Positions 1 through 8,570 of a stretch of DNA of 64,000 nt are shown here, one piece after another. Location: positions 71,819-135,818 of the forward strand of contig JALHRQ010000006.1 in assembly GCA_022841375.1 (NCBI GenBank), given 5' to 3'. The stretch's first letter is position 1. The number at the start of each line of letters is the position of its first letter. The DNA comes from Burkholderiales bacterium. GTDB lineage: Bacteria; Pseudomonadota; Gammaproteobacteria; Burkholderiales; SG8-41. The notes below the pieces were generated by a model. The model saw only the letters and a list, made by a program, of their open reading frames with translations, did not search any database and had not been told where the DNA came from. The position numbers and the translations under genes are program-made.

Positions 1-1238
1 TTGTCGCCGGAGTGCTGATTTCAGAGACCGAATACCGTTACCAGGTTGAAGAAGACATCAAGCCGTTTCGCGACGTCCTGCTGGGATTGTTTTTTGTGAC
101 GATCGGCATGCTGCTCGATGTCAGCATCGTTGTTGAAAATGCCTGGGTCAGCGTGCTGCTGGTGACACTGGTGATTGCAAAAACCATGCTGATTTTCGGG
201 TTAAGCCGGTTGTTCGGTGCTTCAAGCGGCGTCGCAATGCGCGCCGGACTTGCGCTGGGGGCCTGTGGCGAATTCGGCTTTGTCATGCTTGCCCATGCCA
301 GCGGCAGCGGTCTTGTTGCGCCGGACATCCTCCAGCCGGTGCTGGCGGTGATGGTGCTGTCGATGGTCATCGCCCCTTTTGTGATTGAGCGCAGTGAAGC
401 CATCGTGCGTCGCTGGAGCGCAAGCGAATGGATGAGCCGCGCGATGCAGCTGCATAACATCGCCGTGCAGTCGATGACCGCTGATGAACATGTGCTGATC
501 TGCGGTTACGGCCGCAGCGGGCAGAACCTTGCGCGGTTTCTGGACCAGGAAGGGGTGCCGTTCATTGCGCTCGACAACGATCCGCAGCGGATTGGTGATG
601 CGACCGCCGCCGGCGAGCGCGTGGTGTTCGGCGATGCGGCGCGTCGTGAAGTGCTGCTGGCCGCGGGTCTGGCCCGCGCGCGGGTCGTCATTGTGACTTA
701 TGCCGATACGGCATCCGCCCTGCGCATTCTGGCCCATGTGCAGGAGGCCAGGCCCGGTTTGCCGGTTATCGTGCGTACCATTGACGACAGCGACGTCGAG
801 AAACTGCGCAACGCCGGGGCGGCTGAGGTGGTGGCAGACCTGATGGAGGCCAGCCTGATGCTGGCTTCAAGCACGCTGATGCTGGTCGGTGTTCCGCTGA
901 CCCGGGTGTTGCGCCGGATCAGGGAGACGCGTGAAAGCCGCTATGAGTTGTTCCGCGGTTTCTACCGCGGCATGACCGATGCCGCTGAAGGCGAGGATCA
1001 GGCGCTGCAGCCGCGGCTGCATTCGGTGCTGGTGACGGCGGGGGCGAAGTCGATCGGCAAAAGCATGCAGGAACTCGACCTGGAGAAGTCTGATGTCGAA
1101 GTGACGGCGATCCGCCGGCGCAATGTCAGAACCGTCGCGCCCTCGCCCGAAATGCGCGTGGAAGAGGGCGATGTGCTTGTGCTGCTGGGTACGGAGGCTG
1201 GTGTGGCCGCCGCGGAAATCAGATTGCTGCAGGGCTGA
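1..1238 (+). CDS. CPA2/Kef-type cation:proton antiporter, 3' part
   Basis: This is the C-terminal part of a monovalent cation:proton antiporter of the CPA2 (KefB/KefC) family. The reading frame is open to the left edge, and the first codons (V-A-G-V-L-I-S-E-T-E) match an internal antiporter segment, so the true start lies outside the window. The last membrane helices of the exchanger come first. A RCK/TrkA-N nucleotide-binding domain follows at about residue 158 of the visible part, with the GYGRSG dinucleotide motif, and a TrkA-C domain ends the protein. The family exchanges K+ or Na+ for H+ across the inner membrane, gated by the cytoplasmic RCK domain. Kef-specific glutathione gating cannot be judged from this fragment. 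Confidence 0.9.
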   Translation, partial: VAGVLISETEYRYQVEEDIKPFRDVLLGLFFVTIGMLLDVSIVVENAWVSVLLVTLVIAKTMLIFGLSRLFGASSGVAMRAGLALGACGEFGFVMLAHASGSGLVAPDILQPVLAVMVLSMVIAPFVIERSEAIVRRWSASEWMSRAMQLHNIAVQSMTADEHVLICGYGRSGQNLARFLDQEGVPFIALDNDPQRIGDATAAGERVVFGDAARREVLLAAGLARARVVIVTYADTASALRILAHVQEARPGLPVIVRTIDDSDVEKLRNAGAAEVVADLMEASLMLASSTLMLVGVPLTRVLRRIRETRESRYELFRGFYRGMTDAAEGEDQALQPRLHSVLVTAGAKSIGKSMQELDLEKSDVEVTAIRRRNVRTVAPSPEMRVEEGDVLVLLGTEAGVAAAEIRLLQG

Positions 1239-1264
1239 TCGCCAGCAGGTCAATCACCGGCAAT

Positions 1265-1293
1265 AAAAAAGCCCGCGTGAAGCGGGCTTTTTT
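1265..1293. terminator. Bidirectional rho-independent terminator
   Basis: A perfect 6-bp stem (GCCCGC at 1271-1276, GCGGGC at 1282-1287) has six A on the left and six T on the right. It lies between the convergent antiporter gene and prepilin gene and can end transcription from both sides. Confidence 0.85.
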
Positions 1294-1321
1294 AGTGTCG
1301 ATGTTGAAACCGCAAGTTAGT

Positions 1322-2023
1322 CTAAAACAGACTTGCGCCTCCGCAGTTGGTATTGCCGTTGGTCGCATTCCATGTGTCCGCTGCTGCAGTGCCACTGGCA
1401 CAACCGGTGGCACCGGTCTGTGTTACTGCGCCGCCATTCCCTGCGTATGCCGAGATTTGGAAACCACCGGTATTCGGTTTGCCATCATCGATTTTGCGAT
1501 CCACTTCGACAATGATCTCGACGGGAACTTGTGAACCTGTCTTTAAATTATGGCGCAATGCTGAAGGAGGAGTGCCACCATAGGCGCCATCGTAAATGAG
1601 TTGCATATAAATGCCATATGGGTTGGTCGGGTTGGTGGTAGCCGACGCAGTGGCAGCGTAGGTATAGGTGCCATTGATGAAGCCGGCCTTGGACAGATGC
1701 TCCCAGACCAAGATGTGTTCTTCCGCGACGGTAGTTCCCGTGGCAGTCAAACCAGATTCGACACGACCGTTGCCGTTACCGTTGTTGGTAGCGGCAACCC
1801 CGGTAATGTTGGTGGTCGCTGCGGTGTAATCGCCGGGCAGCGCGCGAAAGCGGTCGAGGAAACCGAAATAAGCGGCTTTGACCCCATCCTGCGTCGAAAT
1901 CATATTGCGGACGCGAGCACTGGTGATCAGTTCCTGGCCTTTTAATACACCACCTAGCAACAGGCCAATAATGACCAGTACGATGGCGATTTCAATGAGG
2001 GTAAAGCCCTGTTGGCGCTGCAT
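1322..2023 (-). CDS. Type IV prepilin (probable major or structural pilin of the MSHA-type locus)
   Basis: The protein has 233 residues and a classic class-III signal: short basic leader MQRQQG, cleavage before F7, then FTLIE with the conserved Glu at mature position 5, and one long hydrophobic helix. The C-terminal part is Gly/Thr/Asn-rich and ends with two cysteines that could form the usual pilin disulfide loop. An LPGDY motif follows the helix, as in many large betaproteobacterial pilins. A strong ribosome site (AGGAG) precedes the ATG. It is the last gene of the minus-strand pilus locus but has its own sigma-54-like promoter, which suggests separate high-level control. Whether it is the major pilin is inference. 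Confidence 0.85.
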   Translation of the reverse strand: MQRQQGFTLIEIAIVLVIIGLLLGGVLKGQELITSARVRNMISTQDGVKAAYFGFLDRFRALPGDYTAATTNITGVAATNNGNGNGRVESGLTATGTTVAEEHILVWEHLSKAGFINGTYTYAATASATTNPTNPYGIYMQLIYDGAYGGTPPSALRHNLKTGSQVPVEIIVEVDRKIDDGKPNTGGFQISAYAGNGGAVTQTGATGCASGTAAADTWNATNGNTNCGGASLF

Positions 2024-2070
2024 TTTTTTCTCCTAACCGCCGGAAGGCGGGAATTGACGGAGAACATTTA

Positions 2071-2086
2071 TGCAAAGTTCGTACCA
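2071..2086 (-). promoter_or_regulatory. Sigma-54 (RpoN) -24/-12 promoter of the prepilin gene
   Basis: Read on the minus strand the site is TGGTACGAACTTTGCA. It fits the RpoN consensus TGGCAC-N5-TTGCW with one mismatch, has the essential GG and GC dinucleotides, and keeps exactly 10 bases between them. Transcription would start near 2059-2060, leaving about 36 nt before the ATG with AGGAG in the right place. An NtrC-type activator gene (17814-19232) is in the same locus. The AT-rich stretch 2087-2292 upstream of it holds no credible gene and is where activator sites would be expected. Confidence 0.7.
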
Positions 2087-2292
2087 CGATATAACCCTGA
2101 TTCTTGGTTTCGATTAGAAGCAAGCCTGAGGCGAGGACGTGATCTAAGATGAATTAATTATGTATCTATTTGTTTTTAAAGAAAAAAATTTTAGAGTGTT
2201 TTTAAGAATTGTTAGTGACTATTTACATACTTGGAAGTACTCCGCCCCGCCCGTCGAGTACCTAACTGTCATTGTCGATTTTTCGACGTACC

Positions 2293-3015
2293 TCAGTTCT
2301 TTTCCGCCTTCTCGAGGGCTTGCAGCCTTTCGGTCAGAAAATGCAGTTCGCTCGGGTCGGTAACCTCGCCTGTTGCAAGCAGGCCGCCGAGAAGCACCTT
2401 GGCGCTGCTGGTTTCACCCATATCCTCAAGGATGAAAATCCGCATCTGGCGCGCCCACCCGGAGGCGGCGCCGGCGTGGCGGGAGATGTCGGTGGCGTAA
2501 CGGAGTGACAGCGGCCGGTCCTGCAGCCGGTGTTTGGCCATGATGGCGCAGTGCGCCAGCCATCGCCAACGCAGATCCGGCGCCTCAAGAAACCGGGCAT
2601 GGACAAATTCGCACATCTTGCGCTGCCGGGTTTCGTCAGACACCTGCCCGTAAAGCTGTGAAGCCATCATCAACGGATAACCGCTGCGCGGATCGAGCTG
2701 CAACGCCATATCCAGCCAGCTCATCACCCGGTCGTAATCAAGTGCTTTGAACGGGATGCTGATACCGGGCTGGTTATCAAAGGCCTGCAGGTGCAGTAAT
2801 GACAACTGCGAAGCCACGATGGGTTCGCCGAAACTCGCTGCGCGCAATATCCCTGCGGCGGGTGCCGCCGACAGCGCTTCGGCGCGGGCAAGTGGTGGCG
2901 CCTGTCGCCCGTGCGCGTAAATTTGCAGTATTAGAGCGGCGGCAAGCAGCAGCGGCACCGCCGCCGGTACGGCACGCAATGAGCGTTCTTCACCCTCCCG
3001 GAACTGCGTGCGCAT
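2293..3015 (-). CDS. Membrane-anchored TPR-like protein linked to the ABC permease
   Basis: The start was set at the ATG at 3013-3015, which overlaps the stop of the upstream permease gene as TAATG. A longer frame to 3150 is only a shadow over that gene. The 240-residue product has one hydrophobic segment near residues 16-34 and then an alpha-helical region with TPR-like spacing (MALQLDPRSGYPLMMASQLY). I do not recognise a named family. Translational coupling to the ABC-2 permease suggests an extracytoplasmic or periplasm-facing partner of that exporter. Function is unknown. Confidence 0.7.
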   Translation of the reverse strand: MRTQFREGEERSLRAVPAAVPLLLAAALILQIYAHGRQAPPLARAEALSAAPAAGILRAASFGEPIVASQLSLLHLQAFDNQPGISIPFKALDYDRVMSWLDMALQLDPRSGYPLMMASQLYGQVSDETRQRKMCEFVHARFLEAPDLRWRWLAHCAIMAKHRLQDRPLSLRYATDISRHAGAASGWARQMRIFILEDMGETSSAKVLLGGLLATGEVTDPSELHFLTERLQALEKAEKN

Positions 3016-3779
3016 TACAGGCTCCGGCGGTGGAAATCGAACAGGGCTGCAGTAGTGAGGAGCGCAAGGTAGACCAGGCCTTGCAGCAAAATGCCGAGCA
3101 GCTGTGCCGGCTCCGGCGCAGTATCCACCAGCCAGGACGTGGCGGTCCACTGGTCCAGTGCAGGCAGCAGATAGCCCAGGCCTTCAACCAGTGTCGCGGT
3201 GATCTGCTGCGACAGCGTGCCTTCACCGGCGATTGGGTGAGCGCCGATCAGCCGCATTGAGCTGATGCTGCGTGCCAGCAGGTAAAACGCCGCGACAAAC
3301 CCGGCCGCCGGCAACAGCTGGCTGAAGGTGACGACACAGAACAGCGACAGGGCCGTCACCAGCGCCAGTTCGACCATCAGTGAGGCCGTCCAGGACAGGG
3401 CCGCAGCAGCGGGCGCCAGCACCCACAACGGCAAGGCAACAATGAGGGCAATCAACAGGGCTGCGGCAATAAAGCCGGCCAGCTTGCCGCAGATATAATG
3501 CGTGCGCGGCACGTCCAGGGCGAGTACGACGTCCAGCCCCTTGTCATTGAATTCCCGGGTTATGCTGGACAATACGTAGACGCTGGTGAGAAACACTGCA
3601 GCCAGGCGCGCCGCCGCTGCATAAAAGCCGGTCTGGAAACGCGCCGCTTCAGTAATTGCGATTTCGCGGATGAACAGGCTGGCGCAGAGCAGCAGCGCCA
3701 GGGTTAGCAGAGCGGTCCCGGGAACCCGGGTGCGCAGTGCTTCGAGCGCCGTGTATTTGCCGATGGTGGTGATGTGCAA
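3015..3779 (-). CDS. ABC-2 type transporter permease
   Basis: The 254-residue protein has about six hydrophobic segments in the layout of ABC-2 exporter permeases: one N-terminal helix (LLTLALLLCASLFI), a cytoplasmic stretch TREFNDKGLDVVLALDVPR that resembles the coupling region, then a cluster of four to five helices. No ATPase is adjacent. The best candidate is the orphan ATPase at 19324-20046 at the far end of the same pilus locus. The substrate is unknown. The start is the ATG at 3777-3779, 45 bp from the divergent histidine kinase gene. Confidence 0.75.
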   Translation of the reverse strand: MHITTIGKYTALEALRTRVPGTALLTLALLLCASLFIREIAITEAARFQTGFYAAAARLAAVFLTSVYVLSSITREFNDKGLDVVLALDVPRTHYICGKLAGFIAAALLIALIVALPLWVLAPAAAALSWTASLMVELALVTALSLFCVVTFSQLLPAAGFVAAFYLLARSISSMRLIGAHPIAGEGTLSQQITATLVEGLGYLLPALDQWTATSWLVDTAPEPAQLLGILLQGLVYLALLTTAALFDFHRRSL

Positions 3780-3824
3780 GACGGTAACCGGTTTTCAACT
3801 GTAGCGAGAGTATAGCCAATCGCA

Positions 3825-5540
3825 ATGACCAACGATTCGATCAATACCGGGGAACGGCCTTTCGCATTGCGCATCGCTGCCTGGGGCAACGCGCGGCATC
3901 AGAACATTCTTCTCGCGGTAGCGCTGCTGACCTTGCATGGGGGCATTGTTATTGAGGGTGACGAATGGCTGAAGCGTGGGTTGTTAATGGCGCATTTCGG
4001 ACTGTTCCTGATCTGGCAGCCGGTATGGCGCGGCGAGCGGCGGATACCTTTGGTCCATGCGCTCGTGGTGGTGGGTCTGGGCACCATTTTCGCCTTTGTC
4101 AGCAATTGGTGGCTAATTGCCGCCTGGATTGCGGCGCTGTTCGGCCTGATCGGCGGCGGAGTGCCGGGCACAGTGGCGCGGGGCGAGCGCATGGCCGCAA
4201 TTCTTGCCGCGGTTTATCTGGTGGCGATGCTGCTGATGTGGGTTTTGCCGCAATTGTTTATCGACGATACGGTGGCAAAACAGGTCGTGGTTTTTGTGCG
4301 CTATGGCATGCCGTTATTGCTCGTGGTGATTCTGGCCATCCCGGGGGGCGAGCGGTTGCGCGGGGCCCCCGTGATCATCGACTTGTTTTACACGGTAATG
4401 CTGTTTCTGCTGGTGGTGGTGCTGGCGCTCGGCAGCTTTGTCATTCATCACCAACAAGATTCGCATGGCCAGTACCTGCTGGGCATTACCGAGGCCTTGA
4501 TGGTCATTTCCGTGGTATTGCTGGGATTGTCATGGCTGTGGGATCCGCGCGCAGGATTCAGCGGCATCGGCACGCTGCTGTCGCGATATCTTCTGGGTCT
4601 GGGCCTGCCCTTTGAACGCCGTATGCGGCGGCTGGCCGAACTTGCAGAAACGGAGCTGCGGCCTGAGCATTTCCTGCGCGACGCGCTGACGGACATGCTC
4701 GACCTGCCATGGATCAACGGTTATTCCTGGGTAACGGCTGCGTCCTCTGGTGAGGTCGGCAAACGGGTAGGTAAAAACGAAAAATACGAGACCGGCGTAT
4801 TGCAGGTGACGATGTATGTTTCGCGGCCGTTGTCCCCGGCGATCCTGCTGCATCAGAACCTGCTGATGCAGATTGTCGGGCATTTTTATGAGGCGCAGCG
4901 CCGTGAACAGCAGCGGCAGCAATCCGCTTATACGCAGGCCATCTATGAAACCGGGGCCCGGTTGACCCATGACGTCAAGAATCTGTTGCAATCCTTGCGT
5001 TCGATTTGCGCTGCTGCCGAAATGCGCGGCGCCGATGACACGGCGTTCCGTTCTCTGGTGCAGCGTCAGCTCCCGCACATCACGCAACGGCTCGGTGCGA
5101 CCCTGGAGAAACTGAAGTCGCCGGAAGCGTCGGCGATTAGCGAAGTGGATGCGGCTTTGTGGTGGCGCGGCATACAGTCCCGGTATGCGGGGCGTGCTGT
5201 TGCATTTGAAAATGCGTTGATGCCAGACAATGCGCGATTGCCTGCGGAATTGTTCGACAGCGTAGCCGACACGCTGATTGAAAACGCGTTGTACAAGATT
5301 TCCCGCGGCGATGCCAAACAAGTCAACGTTACGCTGATCCCCGGTCCGCAATTGCGTGTTTGCGATGATGGATCAATGGTGCCTGAGGCGATCAATGAAG
5401 ATCTGTTCCGGGGGCCGGTATCCTCGGAAAGCGGGCTTGGGGTCGGTCTTTACCAGGCAGCTGGTTTTGCAAGGCAGTCCGGTTATGTGCTGGATCTGGT
5501 CGATAACCGCGCAGGAAAGGTCTGTTTTGAACTGCGATGA
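3825..5540 (+). CDS. Membrane sensor histidine kinase of the pilus locus
   Basis: The 571-residue protein begins with about eight membrane helices (roughly residues 25-265), then a linker and a histidine-kinase core. H382 lies in the phosphoacceptor motif RLTHDVKNLLQ, the N box is DTLIENALYKI, and the ATP lid has CDDG and GLGVGL. It is the only plus-strand gene in the pilus locus and has no regulator next to it. The NtrC-type regulator at 17814-19232 is the obvious partner. The multi-helix sensor resembles PilS in outline (PilS has six helices), but similarity to PilS is architecture only. Upstream ribosome-binding sequence is weak. Confidence 0.85.
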   Translation: MTNDSINTGERPFALRIAAWGNARHQNILLAVALLTLHGGIVIEGDEWLKRGLLMAHFGLFLIWQPVWRGERRIPLVHALVVVGLGTIFAFVSNWWLIAAWIAALFGLIGGGVPGTVARGERMAAILAAVYLVAMLLMWVLPQLFIDDTVAKQVVVFVRYGMPLLLVVILAIPGGERLRGAPVIIDLFYTVMLFLLVVVLALGSFVIHHQQDSHGQYLLGITEALMVISVVLLGLSWLWDPRAGFSGIGTLLSRYLLGLGLPFERRMRRLAELAETELRPEHFLRDALTDMLDLPWINGYSWVTAASSGEVGKRVGKNEKYETGVLQVTMYVSRPLSPAILLHQNLLMQIVGHFYEAQRREQQRQQSAYTQAIYETGARLTHDVKNLLQSLRSICAAAEMRGADDTAFRSLVQRQLPHITQRLGATLEKLKSPEASAISEVDAALWWRGIQSRYAGRAVAFENALMPDNARLPAELFDSVADTLIENALYKISRGDAKQVNVTLIPGPQLRVCDDGSMVPEAINEDLFRGPVSSESGLGVGLYQAAGFARQSGYVLDLVDNRAGKVCFELR

Positions 5541-5545
5541 GGGCG

Positions 5546-6235
5546 TTAAGGCAGTTTTCCCGCCGTCACCATTTTATTGAACAACGTAAATAGCGGCATC
5601 CATACCACGATGTCATCGAATTCCCCTGCTGCAGAATCCAGGGACGAGGCGACATGGCTGACGAAATCCCGATCCGCGTCGGTGTTCTCGAGTTCATCAT
5701 TACTGGACGGAGCGACATAGGCAGTGCCGCTCGAGCTGTTGGTGCCGCCATAGCCGTTTTTGCCGTGCGATATCAGAACTGCTACTGCGCTGGAGGTCAG
5801 CGCGGAAGCACATGCTGATGTTGTACATACGCGCAGATTGGCAACAGCTGTCGTCAGCGAGAACATGGTTCGGCGGGCATATTCTTCGCGAATCGCATAC
5901 GTGATGCGATTGCCCCAGGCATCCGCAGCCGATAGCCCCAGCGTTTGCCATGGCAACGAGCCATGTGCAATGTTGCTGGAAATCGTTGCGCAATTGCTGC
6001 CGCTGATGTTTTCAAGACCGTCGCCGTCGGTATCGGGGCAGGGTAAATAACCGTTGATGATGGCAAACCCCAGCATGGCGTCCCGCGCGTCTTCAAGAAT
6101 CTTCTGCGTTGTCGAGTTCTGCCGCTGCTCGACTTGTGATGCGAGCGGCACGAGGATGCTGCCGATCAGCAACGTCATAATGAACATTGCGACCGCAAGT
6201 TCGATGAATGAAAAGCCTGATTGTCGATCGCGCAT
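5546..6235 (-). CDS. Pseudopilin with N-terminal methylation motif
   Basis: The 229-residue protein starts MRDRQSG followed by FSFIE, so it has a prepilin peptidase site after G7 and the conserved Glu5 of the mature helix. The mature domain contains GYLPCPDTDGDG and paired cysteines, as found in minor pilins of MSHA-like systems. It lies 2 bp downstream of the next pseudopilin-like gene and forms the end of the mshK-side operon. Its stop is 6 bp from the stop of the convergent kinase gene. It is probably a minor pilin that primes or tips the pilus. The exact msh letter (O, P, Q or D) cannot be assigned. Confidence 0.8.
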   Translation of the reverse strand: MRDRQSGFSFIELAVAMFIMTLLIGSILVPLASQVEQRQNSTTQKILEDARDAMLGFAIINGYLPCPDTDGDGLENISGSNCATISSNIAHGSLPWQTLGLSAADAWGNRITYAIREEYARRTMFSLTTAVANLRVCTTSACASALTSSAVAVLISHGKNGYGGTNSSSGTAYVAPSSNDELENTDADRDFVSHVASSLDSAAGEFDDIVVWMPLFTLFNKMVTAGKLP

Positions 6236-6237
6236 GT

Positions 6238-7386
6238 TCAGGGGGAGATGATGGTGAGTTTGTCGTTGCCGGCAACCGGAGTGATGTAATCGCGGTCACT
6301 GTCATTGTTTTCGGTATCATCGATGCACTGGGTCACCGTCGAACATGGACGGCTCTGGCCATTGGCAGCGCCCTGCCGGATCAATAATGCCCGGGTGCCG
6401 TCGGTGCCGTTCACGCGCAGGTAGTTGCCGCTGCCGCCGCAGATGGTTCCGGGATTGGTGGTGCAGCGTTCTGCCACTGCGTAATGGAGGACGTAATCCC
6501 AGTAGTTGCCGAAGAACCAGGAAGGCCAGCCCATGGTCCATTGCGCCGCCGAGACGCCGTTGCCGGAAGGCAGGCAGGGGTTCCCCGATACTGGATAAGG
6601 TAAACGGCCGCCGTAGGTCCAGCAGCTATAGTCGTTCAGGTATGCGTTGGACATCGGGAAGCGTCCGGCCACCGAAAAGTAATGCAGCAGGCGTTCTCGC
6701 GCAACGCGCATCGCACGCATTTCGATGGCAGGGAAAAAGGCGCTAGGGGTAATCCAGATCAGGCGATCGTTGATGGTGCTGGATTCGGCGGAGTTTACGA
6801 AAGCCGTATCCCCGTTGGCGTTGCTGAGTTCAAGGAAGTTTGCGGCGCTGAATGTGCCGGCATTGCGGTCCTGGGTGCCGATCGGCGTGCCCGGGGCGAA
6901 TACGATGGCAATAACGCCGGTATCACTGTTTACGGTGAAATCCCCGCTGGTATCGGAATTCAGGGTTCCCGTTCGCGTGCTGTTTTTGAATCCATTGGAT
7001 ACGGCATACAGCAATGGTGCACCGGTGCCGTCACGAAGGTCGGGCAGCCCCAGCGTATTCCAGGGCAGGTAGCCGATACGCGTGGCTAACGAGTTGCAGG
7101 ATGAGGCTGCGGTGCCTGTTGTATAACTGGTGGCCGGACAGGGCAGATCGCCGGGTCGTGCGGAATCTATTACGCTGACCGCAAAAGCCATCAGCGCTTC
7201 GCGCGCAGTTGCCAGCGCCTGCGCGGTTTTTTCGGCTGCCGCCAGTTTGTCGCTGTTGGTGGCGCTGGCACTGAGGATCATGGCTGATACGGCGATGCCG
7301 ATCATCAGTACCAGAATCAGAAAGGCCGCGCCACGCTGTCGTTTTGGCGACGCAGGTTTCGGCTCGACTGCTGTCCGTTTGGACAT
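6238..7386 (-). CDS. Pseudopilin-like minor pilin lacking Glu5
   Basis: The 382-residue protein has a basic 18-residue leader ending RQRG and then AAFLILVLMIGIAVSA, a prepilin-like helix, but the mature position 5 is not Glu. This resembles PilX/GspK-type components. The rest contains LPCPAT and IGYLPWNTLGLPDLRDGTG, closely parallel to GYLPCP and LPWQTLGLSAADAWGN of the next gene, so the two are probably paralogous minor pilins that share a globular fold. Several Cys pairs are present. It lies between mshK-like and the other pseudopilin gene, with 2 bp to the latter. Confidence 0.75.
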   Translation of the reverse strand: MSKRTAVEPKPASPKRQRGAAFLILVLMIGIAVSAMILSASATNSDKLAAAEKTAQALATAREALMAFAVSVIDSARPGDLPCPATSYTTGTAASSCNSLATRIGYLPWNTLGLPDLRDGTGAPLLYAVSNGFKNSTRTGTLNSDTSGDFTVNSDTGVIAIVFAPGTPIGTQDRNAGTFSAANFLELSNANGDTAFVNSAESSTINDRLIWITPSAFFPAIEMRAMRVARERLLHYFSVAGRFPMSNAYLNDYSCWTYGGRLPYPVSGNPCLPSGNGVSAAQWTMGWPSWFFGNYWDYVLHYAVAERCTTNPGTICGGSGNYLRVNGTDGTRALLIRQGAANGQSRPCSTVTQCIDDTENNDSDRDYITPVAGNDKLTIISP

Positions 7387-7395
7387 GCGGATGCC

Positions 7396-7959
7396 TCAGG
7401 GCCGTTGTACCGGCGCCTGGTCTGGAGGCGTCGTGGCGCTGTCTCGAAGGCCCGGTGTTCCACGACTTGCAGCGTTACTTGGCTGAACTGCGGCAGCGGT
7501 CGACGCTGGTTTATTTTCAGGTTTGGGTTTGTCGGGCGGGGCCTGGGTATTTTGCAATACTGAATAGGATTCGCCGACACGTCCGGAAAGCAGTTCGGCA
7601 CTTTGCCCTACTTTGAGTTGCATTTTTCCGGCGCCAGACGCGGGGCTGCCCAACAATATCTGCCCGTCGCGGCTGATTCGGCCGGAGACGGACTCGGCGG
7701 TACTTAATTCGCCTTCGGTCATCGCCTTGTTGTTGACCCATACCGTTGCCTTGCCGTCGCTGCGACGGACAATGCCGTTGTAGGTGACGACTTCCGGGGC
7801 CGGTTCGTCCTTGGTTTGTGTGGCCACTACTTTCTTGATTCGCAGAGTATCCAGCTGGGCGCGTTGTTCGGGTGTGAAAAACAGCCGCCCCACGGTAACG
7901 GACTCCGCTGCATGGGTGTGGATTGGTAACACCAGCGCCAGCGTAAGCAGTGTTCTCAT
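7396..7959 (-). CDS. mshK: MshK-like pilus biogenesis protein
   Basis: The start is the ATG at 7957-7959, which overlaps the stop of mshJ as ATGA. The frame upstream of it lies over mshJ. The 187-residue product has a signal peptide (MRTLLTLALVLPIHTHA) and a periplasmic region with GRLFFTPEQRAQLD, a segment common to short accessory proteins beside mshJ in betaproteobacterial clusters. The tail is Pro/Ala-rich. The name rests on position after mshIJ and on size class, because MshK is poorly conserved. It probably acts like PilP in the alignment complex that links inner membrane and secretin. Confidence 0.6.
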   Translation of the reverse strand: MRTLLTLALVLPIHTHAAESVTVGRLFFTPEQRAQLDTLRIKKVVATQTKDEPAPEVVTYNGIVRRSDGKATVWVNNKAMTEGELSTAESVSGRISRDGQILLGSPASGAGKMQLKVGQSAELLSGRVGESYSVLQNTQAPPDKPKPENKPASTAAAVQPSNAASRGTPGLRDSATTPPDQAPVQRP

Positions 7960-8570
7960 CGTTTGACTCCCGGAGCGCTGGTGCCCGGCCGGGCAGTGAT
8001 CCACGCAAGATCGCATTTGGCATTGAGATAGGGCTGGTTGCGCAAAGTGTCGGAACGGTCAGTGCGTATCAGCGTGCAGTCCCTGATGTGAAACAGCCCT
8101 ACCTGCTGCGCGCGCAACTCGTTCACGAAACGCAGCAGATCGCCTTCGTGCAGCAGCCGCAAGTCCAGTTCCATGATCGACTCCTGCAGCGATATGGTTC
8201 CGGGGTCAAACTCGGCGGCGTAGGGATAGGGATGCTGGATGCCGATCTGATAATTCACCCCGAACAGTTCGGCGCGGGTGTTGGCATTGCGCAGGGCATC
8301 CAGCCAGTTGATGCGCTGCTCTTCACCGGCGAAGCCGGATTTTTCCAGGTCACGATATTTGTCGACGAATTGCACGATGGTGTTTTTTTCATCGCCGGAC
8401 TGGCGCATGCGCGATTGTGCGGTCTGAAATTCACCTTTTTGCCGTGCCAGCGCGGCCGCGGACTGTTTGGCGAGCAGGTCGGTGTAATACACGGCTGCCG
8501 CGACCATGGCGATCACGACGAGCAATACGATCAGCGGGGTGCGCAATGCCTTGAGTTCTTCGCTGTTCAT
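7956..8570 (-). CDS. mshJ: MshJ/PilO-like pilus alignment protein
   Basis: The 204-residue protein has a short cytoplasmic N terminus, one membrane helix (TPLIVLLVVIAMVAAAVYY), a coiled-coil-like stretch and a C-terminal alpha/beta domain. This is the PilO/GspM/MshJ plan. It overlaps the upstream mshI-like gene by 4 bp (ATGA) and the downstream mshK-like gene by 4 bp, so the three are translationally coupled. It is expected to form the inner-membrane alignment complex with MshI. Confidence 0.75.
   Translation of the reverse strand: MNSEELKALRTPLIVLLVVIAMVAAAVYYTDLLAKQSAAALARQKGEFQTAQSRMRQSGDEKNTIVQFVDKYRDLEKSGFAGEEQRINWLDALRNANTRAELFGVNYQIGIQHPYPYAAEFDPGTISLQESIMELDLRLLHEGDLLRFVNELRAQQVGLFHIRDCTLIRTDRSDTLRNQPYLNAKCDLAWITARPGTSAPGVKR

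Noticed and set aside
2160-2508. Short plus-strand frames in the AT-rich region before the TPR-like gene
   Set aside because: No ribosome site or family similarity. They overlap the 3' end of the minus-strand gene.
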